NCBI RefSeq assembly: GCF_024298825.1
Contig: NZ_CP101153.1
Coordinates: forward strand, 2,046,001 to 2,110,000
DNA from: Haloglomus salinum
Lineage (GTDB): Archaea > Halobacteriota > Halobacteria > Halobacteriales > Haloarculaceae
Direction of reading: 5' to 3'
Length of the DNA: 64,000 bases
In this document: positions 24,329 to 32,738 of the stretch, piece after piece
Numbering within the stretch: the first letter of the stretch is position 1
How the letters are laid out: every line of letters starts with the position of its first letter
Position numbers and translations under genes: made by a program
The notes under the pieces: generated by a model
Seen by the model: the letters and a program-made list of their open reading frames with translations, nothing else
What the model was told of the DNA's origin: nothing
The model's database searches: none

Positions 24329-25120
24329 CTACCCCGAGAGTCCGGGCACGTACTCGCCGAGGCCCCCGTCGTCATCGGGCTCGATGGCGACATCGAGCGT
24401 CGCTGCGAGAACCCTCGCGACGGCCGCCGCGAACGCGCCACCATCGCCGTAGGCCGGCGCCGCGTCGGGGGCCGTCGCCGCGCTCGCCGGCAGGGTCACG
24501 TCCGCCCGCTGGACGGTTCCCTCGGTGGTGCCGCCGCTCGCACCGGCGTTCGCCACCTCGCAGTCGGGAACTTCGCCGAGGTCGCGGAGTCGGTCGGCCG
24601 CCCGCGGGAGCGCGTCGGCGCCGCGTCTCGAATCCGGCGTCACCAGCGCGACCCGGTCGGCGGCCGTGACGGCCGCGACCGCCTGATTGGACGCCACCGG
24701 CGGCACGTCCAGCAGCACGGCGTCGAACCGGCTGGCGGCCGCGTCGAACAGTTCCTCCAGCCGCTGCGCCGCCTCGGGTGTCTTCGCCCGTGCTAGCCGC
24801 TCGAACGGCGCGTAGGCCGGCAGGCACGCGACCCGCCCGGGCGTGTCCAGCGGGAGCGTCACCAGCCCCGCGTCCAGCGACCGGCTCCCGGTCACGCAGG
24901 TCGTCACGTCGGGGTCGATACGCCCCGGGCAGTGGTTGGCCAGGCCCTGCGTGGCGTAGGCCGCATCCAGCACTGCCACGTCCCGTCCCTCGCTCGCCAG
25001 CGCCGCGGCACACTCGACGGTCAGCCTGGTCGTCCCTGCCCCGCCGACGGCACCCACCAGCGCCAGCGTTGTCGCGTCGTCGTCCCCCGCCGTTCGCCCC
25101 CAGCTCTCGCGCTCGGACAT
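24329..25120 (-). CDS. MinD/ParA-like protein with degenerate P-loop
   Basis: A 263-residue protein with the fold pattern of the SIMIBI ParA/MinD family: an N-terminal strand and P-loop, a VAVLDAAY strand (switch I side) and an FDAVLLDVPP strand carrying the Walker B aspartate. The P-loop reads VGGAGTTRLT where active ParA proteins have KGGVGKTT, so both conserved lysines are missing. ATP hydrolysis is therefore doubtful. The C-terminal tail is acidic. It stands between two Tat-exported hydrolase genes on the same strand but with gaps of 130-160 bp, so co-transcription is uncertain. Confidence 0.8.
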   Translation of the reverse strand: MSERESWGRTAGDDDATTLALVGAVGGAGTTRLTVECAAALASEGRDVAVLDAAYATQGLANHCPGRIDPDVTTCVTGSRSLDAGLVTLPLDTPGRVACLPAYAPFERLARAKTPEAAQRLEELFDAAASRFDAVLLDVPPVASNQAVAAVTAADRVALVTPDSRRGADALPRAADRLRDLGEVPDCEVANAGASGGTTEGTVQRADVTLPASAATAPDAAPAYGDGGAFAAAVARVLAATLDVAIEPDDDGGLGEYVPGLSG

Positions 25121-25252
25121 ACCGCTCGTTGCCTCGTCATCGCTGATAAAATCTAGTGACTGATGGCGTGAGACAGATGCTCGGCTTCCCGGACGATGGA
25201 CATCGTGTGCGCTGTCGCCCGTCCCCGGTCTGGGTCTCGACGGCCGATGCCG

Positions 25253-27496
25253 TCACTCCGGCGTTCCAACGACGAACGCGTCGGCGCTCGTTCCGGAGAG
25301 CGGGACCCAGTCCCCCTCGCGCCTGACGGCTGCGGGCCCCAGCGAGTACACCCCGGTCGCGGCCGGGCCGTCGGGGACCTCCACGAAGTACTCGAACGTC
25401 TCGCTGTCGGCGGTCGGCTGGAGGTAGACGTGCGTCACCCCGGCCTCGCTGTCCGTCTCCGTCCGCGCCACGTCCTTGCTGTCGGCCGCGAACACCGTCC
25501 ACGACGCGGGGACTGTGTCCCGGACGGGGGCGGGCGGGTCGGCACTGACGGTCAGGGTCTGTCGGGCCGTCGCCCCGCCCTGATAGGCGGTGCCGTCCGT
25601 GGCGCGCTGCCCGGCGGCCGTCGGCTGCGCGCCGCGGCCCAGGCCGGCGCCCCAGGCCTCGACGGTCAGCGACGCGTCACCGCCGGTCTCGACGCGCAGC
25701 GGCGTCGGCGTCGGCGACTCCGTCCGGCCGGAGACGGTCCCCTGGTTGAGGACGAGTGCCAGCGACGACCCCGCGGGCACCACCGCGTCGAGCGGTTCGA
25801 TGGGGAGCGACACCGACAGCGCCTCCCCGGGGACGACGGTGTCGGCTTCGGGACCGGGCTGGGCGTATCGGAGGTCGACCTGCCCCCACCCCAGCCGTTC
25901 GGGCGTCCCCTCCCCGTCGACGGTGAACAGGTGGGCGGTGAGGTGCGGGGCGCTGCTTGTGGGGGTCACGGTCAGCGACAGGGTCGGCGTCCCGGCCAGC
26001 CGGAACCGCTCGTCGACCGGGTCGGACCGGACGGTGACCGTCCCGCGGGCGCCGGGTTCGACCGTGCTGGTCTCGTCCTTGAACACGCGCCCGGTCGTTG
26101 TCTCCGGGTCCGGTGAGGTACGGAACTGCCCGTCGCTCCCGAGGTAGAGCGTGCGGGGCTCGGCCGGCGCCGGCGGCCACGACTCGGCCGTGTACCACTC
26201 CTTCGCCGAGTTCTGGACGTACACCTCGGGGACCGGGTCGTACGTCTCGTCGGGGTCGATGCCCTCGGCCTCGGGGAACTCGCCGACGTAGGACTCACCC
26301 TTCAGTTCGCTCTCGAACCAGGCCAGCAGGTAGTCCTGCCACTGCTCGTTGTAGTTGGGTTCGCCCTTCTCGCGGCCGTCGTCGGGGTAGCGGTGGCCGA
26401 ACTGGCCGAAGTAGAGATGGGTCTTGATGCCCGCGGCCCGCAACTCGTCGACCCACGGGTAGACCTGCGAGGGGTCGACGTTCCAGTCCTGCAGGCCGTG
26501 GACCAGGAGGATGCTCCCCTCGTAGTTGCGCGCGACGCCCGGCTTGAGCACCCGCTCGGTCCAGTAGCCCGACGGGTCTCGTTCGCCCGTCGCGCCCGAG
26601 TAGACGCTCCACGCGGTCCCGGCGGCGTAGTTGTCCGGGCACTGCGCTCGCGAGAGGTACGTCGCCAGCCCCGTCCCGGAGGTGGGTGCGTGCTCGGCCA
26701 GCGAGATGGCGTAGTACAGCGCCGGCAACACGCCGTAGCCGCGGCTCTCGGGCGCCCCGCGCTTGTACATCAGCTCGAAGACGTCCGTCACCCCGGAGTA
26801 GGGGACGATGGTCGCGAGATAGGGGTTCCCGGCGCGGGCGGCCATCCACGGGGTCGTCCCGTCGTACGACCGGCCGATGATGCCGACGTTGCCGTTCGAC
26901 CACTCGCGGGTCCCGAGGTGGGTCACCGCCTGGTTCACGTCGGCCTGTTCGGTCGCCCCGAACAGCTCCATACAGCCGCCCGACCCGCCGGTCCCGCGGA
27001 CGGCGACCACCGCGACGGCGTACCCCTGCTGGACGAAGTTCTCGGTCAGGCGCTCGATGCGCACACAGTCCCGGATGGAGTCGGGCTTGCGGAGGTCGCT
27101 GACGTACGGCGTCGCCCGCAGGATGACCGGGTAGTCGCCGTCGGGCTGGTCGTCGCCCAGCGGCTCCGGCTTGATGTAGCCGAGCTGGATCTTCTCGCCG
27201 TCCGCCTCGCTGTCGAGTTCGACCACGCGCTCCTCGCCGAAGTCGTGGGTCGGCGCCCGGGAGACCCCCGTGTAGTCGCCGGTCTGGTCCTCGCCACAGT
27301 CGTAGCCCAGCGGGGCGACGGTCGGCCCTGGTAGGGGTTCGTCGGCGGGGGCGAGCGGTCCCTCGTCGGTCGCCTCGCGCCCGCTCGCCGCGCCGACGAA
27401 CGGGAGCGCTGTCGCCGCCGCCCCTGCCCGGAGGAGTCCCCGTCGCGATACGTCCGTCCGCTCGGTTCCGTCGCCGTCCGCGTCCCGGCGTGTCAT
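25253..27496 (-). CDS. Tat-exported CocE/NonD family (X-Pro dipeptidyl-peptidase-like) hydrolase
   Basis: A 747-residue exported alpha/beta hydrolase. A Tat signal (SRRGLLRAGAAA, residues 17-28) leads into a catalytic domain with nucleophile S210 in GRSYDG, an aspartate in GLQDWNVD and a histidine in FGHRY. The C-terminal 300 residues form the jelly-roll X-Pro dipeptidyl-peptidase domain. Members cleave X-Pro dipeptides, cocaine-like esters or antibiotic side chains; extracellular peptide hydrolysis is the likely role. The ATG at 27496 was chosen; a TTG further upstream is less likely. A CTATTAG TATA-like box at about 27521-27527 fits a leaderless start. Confidence 0.9.
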   Translation of the reverse strand: MTRRDADGDGTERTDVSRRGLLRAGAAATALPFVGAASGREATDEGPLAPADEPLPGPTVAPLGYDCGEDQTGDYTGVSRAPTHDFGEERVVELDSEADGEKIQLGYIKPEPLGDDQPDGDYPVILRATPYVSDLRKPDSIRDCVRIERLTENFVQQGYAVAVVAVRGTGGSGGCMELFGATEQADVNQAVTHLGTREWSNGNVGIIGRSYDGTTPWMAARAGNPYLATIVPYSGVTDVFELMYKRGAPESRGYGVLPALYYAISLAEHAPTSGTGLATYLSRAQCPDNYAAGTAWSVYSGATGERDPSGYWTERVLKPGVARNYEGSILLVHGLQDWNVDPSQVYPWVDELRAAGIKTHLYFGQFGHRYPDDGREKGEPNYNEQWQDYLLAWFESELKGESYVGEFPEAEGIDPDETYDPVPEVYVQNSAKEWYTAESWPPAPAEPRTLYLGSDGQFRTSPDPETTTGRVFKDETSTVEPGARGTVTVRSDPVDERFRLAGTPTLSLTVTPTSSAPHLTAHLFTVDGEGTPERLGWGQVDLRYAQPGPEADTVVPGEALSVSLPIEPLDAVVPAGSSLALVLNQGTVSGRTESPTPTPLRVETGGDASLTVEAWGAGLGRGAQPTAAGQRATDGTAYQGGATARQTLTVSADPPAPVRDTVPASWTVFAADSKDVARTETDSEAGVTHVYLQPTADSETFEYFVEVPDGPAATGVYSLGPAAVRREGDWVPLSGTSADAFVVGTPE

Positions 27497-27602
27497 GACA
27501 CGGCGTGCCGAACCCAACGACTAATAGATGCTCCTCCAGATTTGTATAAAATTAGCCGCTCTGGCCCGGAGATGGACGACGTATTACCAATTGACTGCTG
27601 GT

Positions 27603-28028
27603 TCAGTTACCGTTTCGGATGCGCTCGGCGATGTCGTCCAGCTCCTCCTCCGAGAGGTCCGGGCGCGCGCCGGCGACGGCGTGGATGGGGCCGCCGCCGT
27701 CGTCCTCGAAGCGCGGGACGATGTGGCCGTGGACGTGGGGCACCTCCTGACCGGCCTCGGGACCGTTGTTGAACGCGACCGTCGAGGCGGGCGCATCGGC
27801 CGCGTTCTCGACGACCGGGACGAGCGCGTTCAGCGTCCCGAGGACCTCGCCCGCAAGTCCGTCGCCGAGGTCGTTCAGCCGCTCGTGGTGGGTCTTCGGG
27901 ATGACGAGCGTGTGTCCCGGCGCCAGCGGGTTCGCGTCGAGGAAGGCGAGCACGTCCTCGCTCTCGTAGACGGTCCGTGAGGGGATGTCGCCGGCCACGA
28001 TGCTGCAGAAGATGCAGTCGTCGGTCAT
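27603..28028 (-). CDS. HIT-family nucleotide hydrolase/transferase
   Basis: A 141-residue histidine-triad protein. The triad reads HVHGHIV with H98, H100 and H102, preceded by a conserved H40 in the PGHTLVIPK segment. An N-terminal CIFC (C5, C8) suggests a partial zinc site as in many archaeal members. The enzyme hydrolyses adenosine 5'-phosphoramidates or dinucleoside polyphosphates (Ap4A-like). The gene follows the small coiled-coil gene on the same strand after 46 bp, possibly in one transcript. Confidence 0.94.
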   Translation of the reverse strand: MTDDCIFCSIVAGDIPSRTVYESEDVLAFLDANPLAPGHTLVIPKTHHERLNDLGDGLAGEVLGTLNALVPVVENAADAPASTVAFNNGPEAGQEVPHVHGHIVPRFEDDGGGPIHAVAGARPDLSEEELDDIAERIRNGN

Positions 28029-28074
28029 GGACGGCGGTGCGTCCGGGTCGCGCATGAAGCTTCGGGCGGTGGGC

Positions 28075-28320
28075 TCACTCCCCCTCGTCCACCTGTTCCT
28101 CCAGCGCCACGATGTACTGTTCCAGCTGCCGGATGTACTGCTGTGTCGTCTCGATACCCTCCCTGAGTTCCGTCACGTCCGCCTGCGTCTTTCCGGTCCG
28201 CGCTTCCGGTGACGGCAGCTCGGTACACAGCTCCGTGTGGGCCTCGCGAGCCGCCGCGGCCAGTTTGTCGACGATTGGCTGTAGCTCCCCGCCGTCGCTC
28301 CCCCCATCCCCCGATTCCAT
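28075..28320 (-). CDS. Small coiled-coil protein of unknown function
   Basis: An 81-residue protein, acidic, with two helical heptad blocks (about residues 13-35 and 48-80) ending in a Leu/Ile-Val-rich segment. No cofactor or nucleic-acid motif is visible. The ATG at 28320 is supported by an AT-rich TATTAAATT-like promoter string about 26 nt upstream (28341-28350, TTTAATATAA on the minus strand). It lies 46 bp before the HIT gene and may share its message. Function unknown. Confidence 0.7.
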   Translation of the reverse strand: MESGDGGSDGGELQPIVDKLAAAAREAHTELCTELPSPEARTGKTQADVTELREGIETTQQYIRQLEQYIVALEEQVDEGE

Positions 28321-28429
28321 AGCGTGGCAATCACTCCGAATTATATTAAATCAACCGTCTATGGACTGTGAGTGGGGGGTGTGTCCGCCGCCGGAAGCCT
28401 TTGGTCGGTTCCCTGTGAAGCCGCGCGCC

Positions 28430-29350
28430 ATGACCGACCGTTCAGGGACCGACGGCCCGGGGGCCCCGCTCGCGCCCGCCGTCGACGCGCACGTCCACCT
28501 GATGCCCGAGCGGCTGATGGCCGCCATCCGGGACTCGCTCAACGACGCGGCCGACTGGGAGTTCCCGCACGGGGCGAGCGCCGACGCCGTCGAGACCGAA
28601 CTCCGGCGCCACGGCGTCACCCGCTACGTCGCGCTCCCGTATGCCCACCGCGCCGGTATCGCCCGCGAGTTGAACGACTGGCTCGTCGACACCGCCGCCG
28701 ACCGCGAGATGTGCATCCCGTTCGCCACCGTCCACCCGGAGGACGACGTCCGCGCGGTCGTGCGCGACGCGTTCGAGGCAGGGGCGCGCGGCCTGAAGTT
28801 CCAGTGTCCCGTGCAGGAGGTGGCGCCCGATGACGAGCGACTGGCGCCGGCGTACGAACTCTGTGCCGAGTACGACCGGCCGGTGCTGTTCCACGCCGGC
28901 ACCGCGCCGATGTTCGAGGACTCACCGTACGTCGGTGTCGACCGGTTCGAGTCGTTCGTGCGCTCGTACCCGGACGTGCGCGCGTGCGCCGCGCACATGG
29001 GCACGTTCGAGCACGAGGCGTTCGTCGCCCTCGCGCGCGAGCACGACCAGGTGTTCCTCGACACCTGCTTCGCGATGGCGACGGTCGTCGACGACTACGT
29101 CGACTTCGACCCCGCCGAGGTTCCGGACGCCGTCTTCGATGACCTCGCCGGGCAGGTGCTGTACGGGTCGGACTTCCCGAACATGCCCCACGACTACGCC
29201 CGGGAGTACGAGGGCCTGCTCGCGCGCGACCTCTCGGCCGGGGCGTTCGACGCGCTGTTCCGGGGGGCGGCCCGCCGGTTCCTCGGCGGCGAGGTCGACC
29301 TCCCGCCCGCCGACGCGCGGCCGGACACGCCGACCCCCGACGGCGAGTGA
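28430..29350 (+). CDS. Amidohydrolase (amidohydrolase-2/TIM-barrel) family protein
   Basis: A 306-residue metal-dependent hydrolase. The first strand carries the metal pair DAHVHL (residues 19-24), the mid-barrel histidine lies in LFHAGTAP, a later histidine in CAAHMG and the C-terminal metal aspartate in YGSDFPNMPH. This is the arrangement of the amidohydrolase-2 group, which includes decarboxylases such as ACMSD and various lactonases. Adjacency to no clear pathway leaves the substrate open. It is divergent from the small coiled-coil gene. Confidence 0.9.
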   Translation: MTDRSGTDGPGAPLAPAVDAHVHLMPERLMAAIRDSLNDAADWEFPHGASADAVETELRRHGVTRYVALPYAHRAGIARELNDWLVDTAADREMCIPFATVHPEDDVRAVVRDAFEAGARGLKFQCPVQEVAPDDERLAPAYELCAEYDRPVLFHAGTAPMFEDSPYVGVDRFESFVRSYPDVRACAAHMGTFEHEAFVALAREHDQVFLDTCFAMATVVDDYVDFDPAEVPDAVFDDLAGQVLYGSDFPNMPHDYAREYEGLLARDLSAGAFDALFRGAARRFLGGEVDLPPADARPDTPTPDGE

Positions 29351-29592
29351 ACGTCGGGGAACTCGCTTCGGGTTCCTCATCCGTATTCAACCTACTCGTC
29401 GCCCCAAATGGTACCCGGGTCGGTAGCGTTAGTGTACCGTCGGGACACAACCTCGGGTGCGAGCGGGGTCCCCGCACGCCCTCTCGCGTCGGCTCCATCA
29501 GGTGCGGGCACCACCGTCGGGGGTGGGACAGCGATGCGACACTCGCGTCGGTTCCGTCCCTGGAGCGGGGTGGGGGTGATGCACCTGCGCCG

Positions 29593-29635
29593 GCTCCCGG
29601 TCGGACGGGAGCGGCCCGCGGCGAACGTTTTTTTT
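29593..29635 (+). terminator. Hairpin followed by T8, candidate terminator; no gene in 29351-29679
   Basis: The stem is GCTCCCG/CGGGAGC (29593-29599 with 29606-29612), and a run of eight T occurs at 29628-29635, unusual in this GC-rich genome. A transcript running right from the amidohydrolase would reach it. Archaeal termination depends mainly on T runs. The 330-bp gap around it contains no credible gene; an open frame starting at 29531 is basic and unlike neighbours. The T run could also form part of the PEBP promoter. Confidence 0.45.
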
Positions 29636-29679
29636 CGGGCCCGCAGAACACCGATGGTGACCGGCATCCGGTCGATATC

Positions 29680-30138
29680 ATGACAGACCTCGCGCTCTCT
29701 AGTCCGGCGTTCGACGACGGTGAACGGATTCCCGAGAAGCACGGCCACGACGCGGCGGACGTCTCGCCACCGCTGACGGTCGCGGGCGTCCCCGACGCTG
29801 CGGTGTCGCTCGCGCTCGTGATGGACGACCCCGACGCGGTCGAGCCGGCGGGGACGGTCTGGGACCACTGGCTCGTCTGGAACGTCCCGCCGGACACCGA
29901 GCTGCCGGAGGGGTGGGACCCGACGGCCGACGGTGCGAACGAGGGGACCAACGACTTCGGCGAGACGGGCTACGGCGGCCCCGCGCCGCCGGACCGCGAG
30001 CACACCTACCGCTTCCGACTGTTCGCGCTCGATACGACGCTCGACCTCCCCGAATCGGCCGACAAGGAGGACCTGAAGGTGGCCATGTCGGGCCACGTCA
30101 TCGCCGAGGCACAACTCGAGGGGACGTACGCGCCGTAA
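29680..30138 (+). CDS. YbhB/YbcL family PEBP-like protein
   Basis: A 152-residue phosphatidylethanolamine-binding-protein-like protein of the YbhB/YbcL type. Recognisable segments are the DVSPPLTVAGVP strand, the anion-binding MDDPDA loop, the WDHWLVWNVPP histidine segment, and the GYGGPAPP turn followed by HTYRFRLFALD. The members bind small anions or lipids; bacterial homologues have been linked to inhibition of proteases or kinases but without a settled role. It is a single gene and no signal peptide is seen, so it is likely cytoplasmic. Confidence 0.93.
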   Translation: MTDLALSSPAFDDGERIPEKHGHDAADVSPPLTVAGVPDAAVSLALVMDDPDAVEPAGTVWDHWLVWNVPPDTELPEGWDPTADGANEGTNDFGETGYGGPAPPDREHTYRFRLFALDTTLDLPESADKEDLKVAMSGHVIAEAQLEGTYAP

Positions 30139-30166
30139 CGCGACAGTTCGACTCGCTCCCCCGCGC

Positions 30167-30694
30167 TCAGCCCGGCCGGTAACGCTCGCCGTCCCACCGC
30201 GCCACTCCGAGCACGACCGCCCAGTCGAGCAGGCGCTCGACGCGGTCGCGCCACACCTGCTCCGGGTCGGTGTGGCGCCGGCGCTCCCAGTTCGGGATGC
30301 GGTCGCGGAACTGCTCGAAGGCGGCGTCGGCGGTGAGCCCGTCGTCGGCGTCGGCCAGCGCCGCCAGGAGCTCCTCGGCGCCGAAGACGCGCTCGCGGAA
30401 GCGGTCGGCCAGCGTCGCGCGGCCCGCCTCGTCGGTCGGGTCCGGCGCCGCCCGGACACGGTGGTAGCCCCGGTCGGACTCGGCGACGAGTTCCAGCGCC
30501 CGCGCGAAGGTGAGCCACTCGCTGGCCAGGTCGCGTCCCCCGACGACGCCGGTGTTCACGACGCGCATACAGCAGTCGTCCTCGGACTTCGGGACGAGCG
30601 GGACGGCATCGCGTGCCCGCGAGAGCAGGTCCAGCGCCACGTCGGGCTCCTCGCGCACCTCGCCGGGAAGCGCGGGGACGACCTTGAACCGCAT
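30167..30694 (-). CDS. Conserved haloarchaeal protein, coupled to mch
   Basis: A 175-residue helical protein whose start overlaps the mch stop (TGATG). It contains several short helices with charged surfaces and a VPLVPKSEDDCCMRVV segment, with adjacent cysteines near residues 41-42. Towards the C-terminus WERRRHTDPEQVWRDRVERL looks like a winged-helix-like block, so DNA or RNA binding is possible. A GTG at 30697 is a further possible start, one codon earlier. The tight coupling with mch suggests a link with C1 metabolism, but its function is unknown. Confidence 0.75.
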   Translation of the reverse strand: MRFKVVPALPGEVREEPDVALDLLSRARDAVPLVPKSEDDCCMRVVNTGVVGGRDLASEWLTFARALELVAESDRGYHRVRAAPDPTDEAGRATLADRFRERVFGAEELLAALADADDGLTADAAFEQFRDRIPNWERRRHTDPEQVWRDRVERLLDWAVVLGVARWDGERYRPG

Positions 30695-31632
30695 CACTCC
30701 AGGCCGAAGCTCTCGGCCAGCAGGGACTCCTCGGTCGCGCCGACCGCGTGCGTGGGGCCGCCCAGCACGTCGACGGTCACCTGCGCCGGGGCGAACACCT
30801 CCCGCGGGATGGCGCCGAGGTTCCAGTCGGCGTCCTCGAAGAACGCCTCGAACGGGGTGCCGTACTCCTCGGCCGCGGTCGAGGGCACCTCGTCGAACCG
30901 GTCGAAGTCGCGGTCGACGGTCAGGTGGACGCTCGCGCCGTACGCCAGCGCGTCGTTCGTCCGGGCCATCGCGGTGGCCTCGTCGCCCGCCACCGGCGCG
31001 ACTGGTGCCCGTGCCGTCACCGTCAGCACGTCCAGCGGGTCGTAGTCGAGTTCCGAGAGGCGATACACGGCGAGTTCCCCGGCGCGAGCGGCCGTGGCGA
31101 TGCTCCCCGCGATGGACCCCGTCCGGTAGGTGGGCAGGAAGACGCTCTCTGGTTCGACGTCCGCGAGGTCGGCGACCGACTCGGCGACGGCCTCACCGGG
31201 GAGCGTATCCGACTCGATGCAGAGGGTGGCGAAGTCGGCCTCGTCCTGGAAGCCGGTCTGTCGGAACTCCTCCTCCTCGGCCACGAGTGCGCGGGCGGGA
31301 CCGCTCCCGAGACCGTCGTAGCCGTCGGGGAACTCGTCCCAGCCGGCCTTCTGCGAGCAGAGCAGCGCCAGCGCCGGGTGGTCGCAGGTCACCTCGACGT
31401 GCGGGACGGTCGCGCCCTCGACTGTGCCGGAGGCGTCGGCCTGCACCGTCGCGAGGCCGCCCGTGGCGATCTCCGCGAGCAGGAGGCCGGCCTCGATACC
31501 GCCGTACGCCTCCACGCCGAAGTCGAGGACGGTCGCCCCGTTGTCCAGTTCGTGGGTGTCGATGGCGAGTTCGTCCCGGAAGTCGATGGCCTCGTCGACC
31601 AGCTCGACGGCCATCACGTTGAGACTCTCCAT
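30694..31632 (-). CDS. mch: Methenyltetrahydromethanopterin cyclohydrolase
   Basis: A 312-residue enzyme that interconverts methenyl- and formyl-tetrahydromethanopterin (or the tetrahydrofolate analogue used by haloarchaea). The length matches the methanogen enzyme, and conserved segments such as AYGGIEAGLLLAEI near residue 52, the SDTLPGEAVAE block and the C-terminal HAVGATEESL are present. Haloarchaea keep this gene from methanogen ancestry for C1 transfer in purine or serine metabolism. The ATG at 31632 is chosen over an in-frame upstream start whose extension is Pro/Arg-rich. It is coupled to the downstream unknown gene. Confidence 0.95.
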   Translation of the reverse strand: MESLNVMAVELVDEAIDFRDELAIDTHELDNGATVLDFGVEAYGGIEAGLLLAEIATGGLATVQADASGTVEGATVPHVEVTCDHPALALLCSQKAGWDEFPDGYDGLGSGPARALVAEEEEFRQTGFQDEADFATLCIESDTLPGEAVAESVADLADVEPESVFLPTYRTGSIAGSIATAARAGELAVYRLSELDYDPLDVLTVTARAPVAPVAGDEATAMARTNDALAYGASVHLTVDRDFDRFDEVPSTAAEEYGTPFEAFFEDADWNLGAIPREVFAPAQVTVDVLGGPTHAVGATEESLLAESFGLE

Positions 31633-31717
31633 GCGCGGGCGTTCGGCGGGTCCGGGCAAAGGGTTGTGGTTAGGGTCCCGACGCGCCGCTTAAGCCCACG
31701 CCGCCCCACATCCGACC

Positions 31718-32695
31718 GTGCGCGAGTACGCCTTCGAGCTGGCTCTCTGTGCCCACTACGAGTCCGAGACGGATGGGCTCCTCGCACGCCAGCTCGGCGC
31801 CTCCTGCCACGGCTCGCGCGTGATGGACGTGGTCGAACTGGAGCCGGGGCCGGGGTTCGACGGGCGCGTCTCGCTCTGCCCGGGGACGATTCCGGCGCCG
31901 GTCCTTGAATCCGACATCGGGCCCGGCACCGCGCGGGCCCCGCGGCGGGCGCTCGATGTCCACCCGGACCGCGTCGAGGGCATCGTCGACGCGGCGGTCG
32001 ACGCGGGCTACCTCGAACGCGAGCGCCGGAACGGGCGCGAGATGGTGCGGGCGACGGGTCGCTACCCGGACGAGTGGCTCGGCTCGCTCCGCGGCATCGA
32101 GAACAAGCCCGACCTCGGGCGCCCCGGTGACCTCCAGGAGCAACTGCGGACCGACGTCTCGCTCGCGCTCCTGGACGAGGTGGTACTCGCGACGGCCTCG
32201 CACGTCACCGGGGCGCACCTGAACCGCATTCCCGAGGCCGTCGGCGTGTGGCGGTTCGACCCGGAGACGGGCGAGCGGGAGGTGGTGCGGGAGCCGACGC
32301 CACTCGACGACGAGTGGGGCGTCGAGCCGCTGGACGAACACCCGGGCCGGACCGAGGTCCGCGTGGTGTCGGCCGCCGAGAAACGCCGGGCGCGGCGCCG
32401 CCTCGCCGAGCGCGCCTTCGGGAAGGGCTGGCGGCCCGCCCCCGAGGCGTGGCCGGATTGTGCCCGCATCGCGGTCGGCGAGCGCGGGGGGACGGGCCCG
32501 GTGCCGGACTGCCCGTGGAAGGGCCGCATCGTCGACCCGGCCGCCGAGTGTGGCCCGGCGTGCGAGGGGTTCGTTTCGGGTGCAGCGCCCTCCGTCGACC
32601 CCGAGAGCGCCCGTGCTGACGCGACCGCCTGGGACCCCGACGCTGGCGAGCGCCGGCGGCAGACGGGGCTCGGCCGCTTCGTCGACCCGGAGTGA
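31718..32695 (+). CDS. DUF5787-type protein with nuclease-like core and C-terminal cysteine cluster
   Basis: A 325-residue protein starting at GTG. I recognise it as a haloarchaeal DUF5787 homologue. The middle region carries GIENKPDLG (E128 and K130), followed by a helix with DLQEQLRTD, which is what the second half of a PD-(D/E)XK nuclease active site looks like. The C-terminus contains four cysteines (C248, C265, C278, C282) that could bind zinc or an iron-sulfur cluster, as in Cas4/AddB-like nucleases. Catalysis is untested and the assignment is by eye. It is divergent from mch. Confidence 0.78.
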   Translation: MREYAFELALCAHYESETDGLLARQLGASCHGSRVMDVVELEPGPGFDGRVSLCPGTIPAPVLESDIGPGTARAPRRALDVHPDRVEGIVDAAVDAGYLERERRNGREMVRATGRYPDEWLGSLRGIENKPDLGRPGDLQEQLRTDVSLALLDEVVLATASHVTGAHLNRIPEAVGVWRFDPETGEREVVREPTPLDDEWGVEPLDEHPGRTEVRVVSAAEKRRARRRLAERAFGKGWRPAPEAWPDCARIAVGERGGTGPVPDCPWKGRIVDPAAECGPACEGFVSGAAPSVDPESARADATAWDPDAGERRRQTGLGRFVDPE

Positions 32696-32738
32696 GTGGA
32701 GCCGAAGGCTCAAGCCGGAGCGCCGACCAGAGGGGGGC

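Noticed and set aside
29531-29683. Small basic frame before the PEBP gene
   Set aside because: Runs through the hairpin/T8 terminator and has no acidic bias; overlaps the PEBP start by a few bases.
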